NCBI GenBank assembly: GCA_003541285.1
Contig: DPMS01000606.1
Span: 1-9,072 of the forward strand
DNA: 9,072 nucleotides
From: Actinomycetota bacterium
GTDB lineage: Bacteria; Actinomycetota; Actinomycetes; Streptosporangiales; Streptosporangiaceae
Direction: 5' to 3'
In this document: piece by piece, positions 1 through 3,688 of the stretch
How the letters are laid out: each line of letters starts with the position of its first letter
Numbering within the stretch: the stretch's first letter is position 1
Made by a program: the position numbers and the translations under genes
The notes under the pieces: model-generated
Told to the model about the DNA's origin: nothing
Database searches by the model: none
What the model saw: only the letters and a program-made list of their open reading frames with translations

Positions 1-376
1 TGCTGACCACGGTTGCGTCGCGGCGCGGGATATAGCCCTCGACAGCCGCGGACCCGTTCATCATCGGGACGCCCGCCACCTCGATGTTGTCCTTGACCGC
101 CACCCGGCGGCCGGCTAGCGGCCCGTCCTGGCCGCTGGTGATCTCGGTGGTGACGTACCAGGCGCCAAGATCGTTGGCGGCCGCGGCTGGCCACTGGTAC
201 TGCCGGGCAGGTGGCTCGGGAAGGCTCGCCGCATACAGTCGTTCCACCTCGTCGTAGGAGGCCAGCAGGGTAGCGGCGAGGGCCTGGAACGACGTCAGGT
301 CCTGTTCGCCCAGGTCCAGGTGGTAGTGCTGGCCGATCCTGGCGATGTCCTCCGGGGCGGGCGGGGTGACGGGCAT
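1..376 (-). CDS. Amidase-signature family amidase, N-terminal part (runs off the left edge)
   Basis: The frame is open from an ATG at 374-376 to the window edge and gives 125 residues. The start has a good ribosome binding site, GGAAGGAG, six bases upstream. Part of that site can pair in a small hairpin at 386-398 (CTTCC/GGAAG). Residues 88-125 carry the front of the amidase-signature fold: LAGRRVAVKDN, with Lys95 in the position of the catalytic lysine of the Ser-cisSer-Lys triad, then AGVPMMNGSAAVEGY and RRDATVV. The two serines would lie beyond the edge. From memory, the N-terminal helices (YDEVERLY, then PPARQY and AWYVTTEI) closely resemble the enantioselective amidases that work with nitrile hydratase in Rhodococcus, which hydrolyse carboxamides to acids and ammonia in the cytoplasm. 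No nitrile hydratase gene is visible here, so the substrate is open. Family call firm, pathway inferred. Confidence 0.9.
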   Translation of the reverse strand, partial: MPVTPPAPEDIARIGQHYHLDLGEQDLTSFQALAATLLASYDEVERLYAASLPEPPARQYQWPAAAANDLGAWYVTTEITSGQDGPLAGRRVAVKDNIEVAGVPMMNGSAAVEGYIPRRDATVVS

Positions 377-475
377 GGCGGACTCCTTCCGGCGGAAGCC
401 GGGGACCGCGATCGGAGGCAGGGATGAGGCCCTGGTGAGCGCGGCCGGCCGGACGCGCAAGCAGCATAAGGGACA
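377..475. other. Short intergenic leader of the amidase gene
   Basis: This stretch holds the amidase ribosome binding site and the spacer to the sigma-factor remnant. On the minus strand there is a weak -10-like TATGCT near 462-467, but no convincing -35 partner. No other feature is seen. Confidence 0.3.
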
Positions 476-604
476 TCACGTTTCCCTCAGCCGGGCGGAG
501 CGGGCTCCGAGGTACCGCCGCTCAGGCAGGCTCCGGGTGCTGCGGGCCACCCGCTGATAGTGCGCTACCGCGGTCTCCCGGTCGTCGGCGAGTTCGTGGA
601 CATG
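476..604 (-). pseudogene. C-terminal remnant of an ECF-type RNA polymerase sigma factor
   Basis: The minus-strand frame ending at the TGA 476-478 reads about 42 residues that look like a real protein tail: HELADDRETAVAHYQRVAR, then STRSLPERRYLGARSARL. This helix-turn-helix-like repeat with a final LPE(Q/R)RYL.ARAARL is, from memory, the end of the tetratricopeptide-like C-terminal region of large ECF sigma factors (DUF6596 type). The similarity stops near 605, where the plus-strand hydrolase remnant begins; above that point this frame is only antisense of the hydrolase. The sigma domains 2 and 4, which bind core polymerase and promoter, are absent, so nothing functional is expected. It could instead come from another TPR-bearing regulator. 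Confidence 0.5.
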
Positions 605-607
605 CCC

Positions 608-840
608 GCCGATGTGGCCATCTGCGGACCTGGCCTGGTGCTGCCCGTGGATCGCCTGGCGGACATCGCCGTTCCGGTTCTCGCCATCGACGGTGGCGAG
701 AACCGGGACTGGATCCGTGCCGCCACGCGTGCCGTGGCCGCCGCCATCTTCGGGGCGCGGTACGTCACCCCGGCCAGGACCATGGGATGCTCAGCCAGCC
801 CGGGGCGCTCCGCCCCGTCCTGGCTGACTTCCCCGCCTGA
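608..840 (+). pseudogene. Alpha/beta hydrolase, C-terminal remnant with a frameshift
   Basis: The plus strand from 608 encodes DVAICGPGLVLPVDRLADI, then AVPVLAIDGGENRDWIRAAT and RAVAAAIFGARYVT. This is the cap-to-core strand of alpha/beta hydrolases, where IPVPVLVIDGG precedes the acid and the histidine. Near 770 the frame must slip by one missing base. It then continues GQDHGMLSQPGALRPVLADFPA and stops at TGA 838-840, with H in the expected catalytic-histidine place. The N-terminal half, including the nucleophile elbow, is missing: upstream of about 608 the DNA belongs to the oppositely oriented sigma-factor remnant. Truncation plus frameshift make it a pseudogene. The unshifted frame runs on to 952, but past 770 it no longer resembles the family. 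Confidence 0.6.
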
Positions 841-954
841 ACCGGTCGTCAGCCCCTCGGTGTACTGGCGCAGAGTACTTATTCGGACGGTGCGGTATTC
901 CTCAGTCAGGTCCACGCCGACCAGCCCGCTCAGCCGGCTCAGGCCGGGGTGACA
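841..954. other. Spacer with fragmentary coding-like sequence, no intact gene
   Basis: No intact gene is seen. On the minus strand part of it reads DLTEEYRTVRISTLRQYTEG in an open but unanchored frame. The same pattern (DEYRTLRISALRQ) recurs beside the Fic gene at about 2090-2135. The DNA core of that similarity is the direct repeat annotated at 877-900. Confidence 0.35.
877..900 (+). repeat. Direct repeat DR1, left copy
   Basis: The 24 bases match 2104-2127 at 23 positions; the core TGCGGTATTC is identical and the single difference is C versus G at base 888. Weaker similarity extends left to about 861 (2088 in the other copy). Both copies are in the same orientation and lie just outside the PIN/RHH toxin-antitoxin module. 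On the minus strand both read EYRT(V/L)RIS(T/A)LRQ with several third-position differences, so the repeat may be the end of a once-coding sequence rather than a recombination site. Confidence 0.6.
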
Positions 955-1389
955 TCAGACATGGATGACTGCGACGCGTTGCGCCTTCGGGCGCCCTGGT
1001 CCTTCAGCCAACCTGCTCGAATCGTCCGGGTCGCTGGTCAGCAGCACGACTGGGCGTTCCAGTTCTAGTGCTGTTGCGGCAACCACCGCGTCGATGGCGC
1101 AGCGATGACCCGGGAGTCCCGTCGCCCCGGGCAGTTCGCCAGCGTGGCGCGCGATGTCGGGACTCACCGGCACGACCGTGATCCTGGATAGCACCCGGTG
1201 CACAGCCGCATCACGCGGACCGCCCCTCAGTACCTCGGTTAGGGTGATCGCGCTCACAGCAACCCGGGCGCGCCGGGCCACGGCAGTCTCCAGGTGCGCG
1301 CGGGCACGTGAATCACCTGCGGCTAGCTTGGATAGTCCTTCACTGTCGAGGAGCGGGGTTCCGCCCGCCGCTACTCGTCGCCCGGCCAC
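955..1389 (-). CDS. PIN-domain ribonuclease toxin (VapC-like)
   Basis: This 144-residue protein has the PIN-domain layout. An N-terminal LLDSEGLSKL carries Asp15, TEVLRG carries Glu52, AIDAVVAATAL carries Asp100 and LLTSDPDD carries Asp120. These acidic residues form the metal-binding pocket of PIN nucleases such as VapC toxins, which cleave RNA (often tRNA or rRNA). The GTG start at 1387-1389 lies inside the end of the antitoxin gene, giving a 19-base overlap. A GGAGG lies ten bases upstream within the antitoxin coding sequence. Overlap and order (antitoxin first) are typical of translationally coupled type II toxin-antitoxin operons. All expected acidic residues are present, so it looks active. 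The RNA target cannot be read from the sequence. I avoid the name vapC because the partner is not a typical VapB. Confidence 0.85.
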   Translation of the reverse strand: MAGRRVAAGGTPLLDSEGLSKLAAGDSRARAHLETAVARRARVAVSAITLTEVLRGGPRDAAVHRVLSRITVVPVSPDIARHAGELPGATGLPGHRCAIDAVVAATALELERPVVLLTSDPDDSSRLAEGPGRPKAQRVAVIHV

Positions 1390-1889
1390 GCGGCCCGCGC
1401 CTCCGCCAGGTCGCTTTCCGGAACTGGCCCGTGCTCAGAGGCAAGCAATTCCAGCAGCTCAGTGAGCAAGTCCAACTCGAACTGCCGGGCAACAGCCTCA
1501 GTCACGTACTGGCTGAACTTGCCGCGCCCGACCCGCTGCTGGACAGCAGTGGTGAGGTCTTCTGGCATAGAAACGCTGACCTTGCGGGCTGGTCCAGCGT
1601 GCTTGATCTGCGCAACCATGTCGCCGATGACGACGTCCGGCGAGTGCGCCCTGGAACTAAGCTGCCCAAACGCAAGCAACTGGACGAGCCCTGTGGTCCA
1701 ACGTAGCTCATCAGGGACGGGAAAGGTGGCCATGGCCTCGGCGGCCCGCCTAACGTCGTCCCCCAACCCGTGCGACGCGAACAGCCTGGCCAGTTCAGCA
1801 GGCGCACGCAGGTCGAGGGCACGAACCAGCTGGATCATTTCCTTCAGCTGCTCGTCGTGCTCCTCTTCGCGGACTGGATCAGCGCTCAT
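1371..1889 (-). CDS. Ribbon-helix-helix antitoxin with an unusual N-terminal extension
   Basis: This is the first gene of the toxin-antitoxin operon. Residues 101-145 are a ribbon-helix-helix DNA-binding domain: ARKVSVSMPEDL (the beta strand), then VGRGKFSQYVTEAVARQFE. The acidic tail that follows (LLELLASEHGPVPESDL, then AEARAAWP) is the usual toxin-wrapping segment. Known antitoxins of this kind are about 70-90 residues; this one has 172. The first 100 residues (acidic start, then KEMIQLVRALDLRAPAELA and LGDDVRRAAEAM) match no domain I know. An internal ATG at 1617-1619 (Met91) would give a normal-size antitoxin, but it has no ribosome binding site. The ATG at 1887-1889 lies eight bases from a perfect palindrome, its likely own operator, and upstream codon choice looks coding, so I keep the long form. 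It too lacks a clear ribosome binding site; the mRNA may have a very short leader. Confidence 0.8.
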   Translation of the reverse strand: MSADPVREEEHDEQLKEMIQLVRALDLRAPAELARLFASHGLGDDVRRAAEAMATFPVPDELRWTTGLVQLLAFGQLSSRAHSPDVVIGDMVAQIKHAGPARKVSVSMPEDLTTAVQQRVGRGKFSQYVTEAVARQFELDLLTELLELLASEHGPVPESDLAEARAAWPGDE

Positions 1890-1896
1890 GGACTTG

Positions 1897-1913
1897 TGCT
1901 ACCAGTGGTAGCA
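1897..1913. promoter_or_regulatory. Palindromic operator of the toxin-antitoxin operon
   Basis: TGCTACCAGTGGTAGCA is a perfect inverted repeat of two 8-base arms around one base. It lies eight bases upstream of the antitoxin ATG. RHH antitoxins bind such palindromes, alone or with their toxin, to repress their own operon. The palindrome is seen directly; the binding partner is inferred from position. Confidence 0.6.
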
Positions 1914-1934
1914 AGATGGCTCGGCTTCTGCCAA
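1905..1934 (-). promoter_or_regulatory. Candidate promoter of the toxin-antitoxin operon
   Basis: On the minus strand TTGGCA (1929-1934) could be a -35 box. Eighteen bases on, TACCAC (1905-1910) could be the -10 box, inside the palindrome. Bound repressor would then block polymerase directly, and transcription would begin only about ten bases before the ATG. The boxes are weak matches to the sigma-70 consensus. Confidence 0.35.
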
Positions 1935-2017
1935 CAGCCGCGATCCCCCAGCTCTGCTGGCCCTAGCGCACGAACAGTCACGGAACGATGGCTCCAGTGC
2001 CCTTCTCAGGCACACGC

Positions 2018-2033
2018 TGTCGCATTTGATGCA
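2018..2033 (+). repeat. Direct repeat DR2, left copy
   Basis: TGTCGCATTTGATGCA matches TGTTGCATCTGATGCA at 3660-3675 in 14 of 16 bases, same orientation. It runs into a 10-base palindrome TGATGCATCA (2027-2036). The two copies bracket the Fic gene and the small lysine-rich gene. The surrounding spacer 1935-2105 holds no gene that I can support. Confidence 0.4.
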
Positions 2034-2103
2034 TCAGACGGTTTCCGTAAGGGTGCCCCAGCTAGTTCCCTGTTGTTGCGGGCCTCTAATGCTGGCGGAG
2101 GGC

Positions 2104-2127
2104 ACTTATTCGGAGGGTGCGGTATTC
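2104..2127 (+). repeat. Direct repeat DR1, right copy
   Basis: This is the partner of 877-900 (23 of 24 bases). It overlaps the last codons and TAA stop of the Fic gene. In a different minus-strand frame from Fic it reads DEYRTLRISALRQ, parallel to the left copy. Confidence 0.6.
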
Positions 2128-3170
2128 GTCCGGGTCCAGGTCGCGGAGCGGCCGGTTCCGTCGGCCCGGACCCTGCCCTCTTTCCTCAGTTGTTCCAGGA
2201 CGAGCCGGATGGTCTGGTCACTCACACCGGGTAGCGCTGTCCTGATGTCGGCAAGGCGGAACGTGGCCGGTGCGTGGCGCAGGATGTGTTCGCGGACGCG
2301 CTCCTGTTTGGTCCTGGGGGCCTGGGCCGCAGCCGCGCGATCGGCGAAGACGGCGTAGGCTCTGGCGATCATGCTGGTGAAGTGGCTAAGCCAGGGCCAC
2401 GGGTCGGCGGTCCCTTCATGCCAGCCGTGGGTGGAGTCCAAGAGTGCCTGGTAGTAGGCGTCGGCTGATTCGGCGATCGCCTGCTCAAGGCTCACGTAGC
2501 GGCCGACCGTGTAGCCGTGCTCGCTGAGCATGGCGCCGGTGAGCAGGCGGGTCACCCGCCCGTTGCCGTCCTCGAAGGGGTGGATGACGAGAAGGTCGAG
2601 GATGAACAGCCCGGACAGGAGCACCGGGTGATGCCTGCCTGTCACGACCGCGTGCTGGTAGCGCTCGATGACGTCGTCGACGGCGAACGGGGTGCTCGCG
2701 GCGGGCACTGGCTTGAAGCGGACGGTGGTGGAGCCGTCTGGCGAGCGGGCCACGACCAGGTTGTCCTCTGTCTTGAACGCCCCGCCGGGCACCGCCGTGT
2801 GAGAGAACAGCAGCCGGTGCAGGTGCAGGATCAGGCCAGCGTTCAGCGGGCGCCAGTCCTGCTGGAACAGGTAATCCTGGGCGTCGCGGTAGCCCGCCAG
2901 TTCCTGCTCGCTGCGATTACGCAGCGTCGTCGTCCGCCGGTCGATGATCCGCCGGGCACGATCGGCGTCCGCGACGACGACGCCCTCGATCGCCGATGAG
3001 GCGGTGATGCTCAGGACGCGGGCCCGGTCGGCGAGCTCGGTGAGCAGACCAGGCATCTGGTCCCGGTAAAGCGCCTCCGAGCCCCGGCCGAAGTCGATCG
3101 CGCTGAGCCGGGTGACGATCTGGGCTGGCACCAGCCCGATGAGTGCGTCAAGGCCAGCAAAGCTGCGCAA
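2106..3170 (-). CDS. Fic-domain AMP-transferase with C-terminal winged helix
   Basis: This 354-residue protein carries the Fic signature HPFEDGNGRVTR, with catalytic His197 and Glu200, Asn203 and Arg205 for metal and phosphate binding. Fic enzymes transfer AMP (sometimes other phosphate-linked groups) from nucleotides to protein hydroxyls. An N-terminal helix carries the self-inhibitory motif SSAIEG (Ser58, Glu62, Gly63), which makes this a class II Fic that restrains itself. GGAFKTEDNLV (129-139) is the usual flap region. Residues about 290-345 (VREHILRHAPATFRLADI, then IRLVLEQLRKEGRVRADG) form a winged helix typical of long actinobacterial Fic proteins. It starts with TTG behind AGGAGG four bases upstream. 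The AT-rich promoter region ahead is clearly unlike the flanks. The end (TNTAPSE) overlaps direct repeat DR1. The target protein is unknown; stress or phage-related roles are possible but not shown. Confidence 0.9.
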   Translation of the reverse strand: MRSFAGLDALIGLVPAQIVTRLSAIDFGRGSEALYRDQMPGLLTELADRARVLSITASSAIEGVVVADADRARRIIDRRTTTLRNRSEQELAGYRDAQDYLFQQDWRPLNAGLILHLHRLLFSHTAVPGGAFKTEDNLVVARSPDGSTTVRFKPVPAASTPFAVDDVIERYQHAVVTGRHHPVLLSGLFILDLLVIHPFEDGNGRVTRLLTGAMLSEHGYTVGRYVSLEQAIAESADAYYQALLDSTHGWHEGTADPWPWLSHFTSMIARAYAVFADRAAAAQAPRTKQERVREHILRHAPATFRLADIRTALPGVSDQTIRLVLEQLRKEGRVRADGTGRSATWTRTNTAPSE

Positions 3171-3184
3171 GGAACCTCCTAAGC

Positions 3185-3227
3185 AAACTTACTAAACAAC
3201 CTAATCCTAGCGTCGGTTAGTATGTTT
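3185..3227 (-). promoter_or_regulatory. AT-rich promoter/operator region of the Fic gene
   Basis: The stretch about 3181-3245 is strikingly AT-rich. AAACTTACTAA (3185-3195) and TTAGTATGTTT (3217-3227) form an inverted repeat with 10 of 11 pairs. Between them, on the minus strand, lies the -10-like TAGGAT (3204-3209). Further CTAA/TTAG motifs recur at 3201-3204, 3217-3220, 3226-3229 and 3239-3242. The arrangement suggests a repressor site straddling the promoter, possibly read by the winged helix of Fic itself (inference). No clear -35 box. Confidence 0.4.
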
Positions 3228-3315
3228 AGCGGGTTTGATTAGCAGGTTTTCGGGTGTGGGTAGATCATCGTCACCGCTATCACCCATGGACTGTGTTGCG
3301 CCTGCCAGCAAACGT

Positions 3316-3342
3316 TCGCCGCAGCTCACATGGCTGCGGCGA
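3316..3342 (-). terminator. Strong hairpin, probable terminator (second of a tandem pair)
   Basis: TCGCCGCAGC and GCTGCGGCGA form a perfect 10-base-pair stem around a 7-base loop, followed on the minus strand by ACGTTTGC with a short T run. It lies 37 bases after the stop of the small lysine-rich gene. The rest of 3240-3378 contains no gene I can support. Confidence 0.5.
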
Positions 3343-3345
3343 TCA

Positions 3346-3373
3346 GCCGCCCTGATTGCAGGCCCAGGGCGGC
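3346..3373 (-). terminator. Strong hairpin, probable terminator (first of a tandem pair)
   Basis: GCCGCCCTG and CAGGGCGGC form a perfect 9-base-pair stem with a 10-base loop. GATC at 3341-3344 and 3377-3380 can extend it past a bulge. It begins right at the stop codon of the small gene and has no T tract, as is common in actinobacteria. With the next hairpin it would isolate the Fic gene from nrdJ transcription. Confidence 0.5.
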
Positions 3374-3378
3374 ACCGA

Positions 3379-3510
3379 TCACTTACCCTTCTTCGGCTTG
3401 CGCGGCGCCTGCGCAAGATCGCTCGCCGCGACATCCTTGACCTTCTTCGGGGTCTTCGGCTTGCGCAGCAGCTTGCCCGCGTCGCTGGCCGGCTTCGGAC
3501 TGGTTGCCAT
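3379..3510 (-). CDS. Small lysine-rich basic protein of 43 residues
   Basis: An ATG at 3508-3510 preceded by GGGAGG (seven bases away) opens a 43-codon frame ending in TGA. The product starts MATSPKPASDAGKLLRKP, goes on to KTPKKVKDVAASDLAQAP and ends RKPKKGK. It has about thirteen lysines/arginines, no cysteine and no membrane segment. RKPK occurs twice (codon repeats around 3391-3402 and 3448-3459). The pattern SDAG..L(R)..KT...VK..AAS.L.Q recalls, from memory, small uncharacterised bacterial proteins ending in AAS(A/D)L(S/A)Q; I cannot name a family. The charge suggests nucleic-acid or ribosome contact, which is inference. It is followed at once by two strong hairpins and sits alone between nrdJ and Fic, so it is likely its own small transcript. 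The ribosome binding site and compact layout make it more than chance. Confidence 0.6.
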   Translation of the reverse strand: MATSPKPASDAGKLLRKPKTPKKVKDVAASDLAQAPRKPKKGK

Positions 3511-3597
3511 AATCACACCTCCCTTCACTTGATCTGCGGCGCGGAGTGTGATGTCATCCTGGTTCCAACCCGGCGCGACATCTCAGCTCGTGCCGCC

Positions 3598-3627
3598 CGC
3601 GCCCGAGCCCCTGCAGGCCCGGGCGCG
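3598..3627 (-). terminator. GC hairpin downstream of nrdJ, probable terminator
   Basis: CGCGCCCG (3598-3605) and CGGGCGCG (3620-3627) form a perfect 8-base-pair stem; three more pairs are possible inside. It lies about 60 bases after the nrdJ stop on the minus strand and lacks a T tract. Its position suggests that it ends the nrdRJ transcript ahead of the small gene. Confidence 0.45.
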
Positions 3628-3659
3628 TGGCGTTTAACGATCGGATACCCAACCGCTCT

Positions 3660-3675
3660 TGTTGCATCTGATGCA
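3660..3675 (+). repeat. Direct repeat DR2, right copy, containing a 15-base palindrome
   Basis: TGTTGCATCTGATGCA matches 2018-2033 in 14 of 16 bases. It includes most of the perfect palindrome TTGCATCTGATGCAA (3662-3676), which lies 12 bases downstream of the nrdJ stop. It could be a protein-binding site, a weak hairpin or an old junction. Confidence 0.4.
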
Positions 3676-3688
3676 ATACCGCTCACTT

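Noticed and set aside
565..915. Minus-strand 116-residue frame
   Set aside because: Only its first ~25 residues share a pattern with the other repeat copy; the rest is antisense to the hydrolase remnant and looks like random Ser/Arg/Thr-rich translation.
2517..2999. Plus-strand 160-residue frame inside the Fic gene
   Set aside because: Antisense of a gene with intact Fic motifs; composition Val/Gly/Asp/Arg typical of an opposite-strand shadow.
3207..3434. Minus-strand 75-residue frame ahead of Fic, ending LLIKPAKHTNRR
   Set aside because: Arg-rich, no ribosome binding site at any start, overlaps the tandem hairpins, the small gene end and the Fic promoter region.
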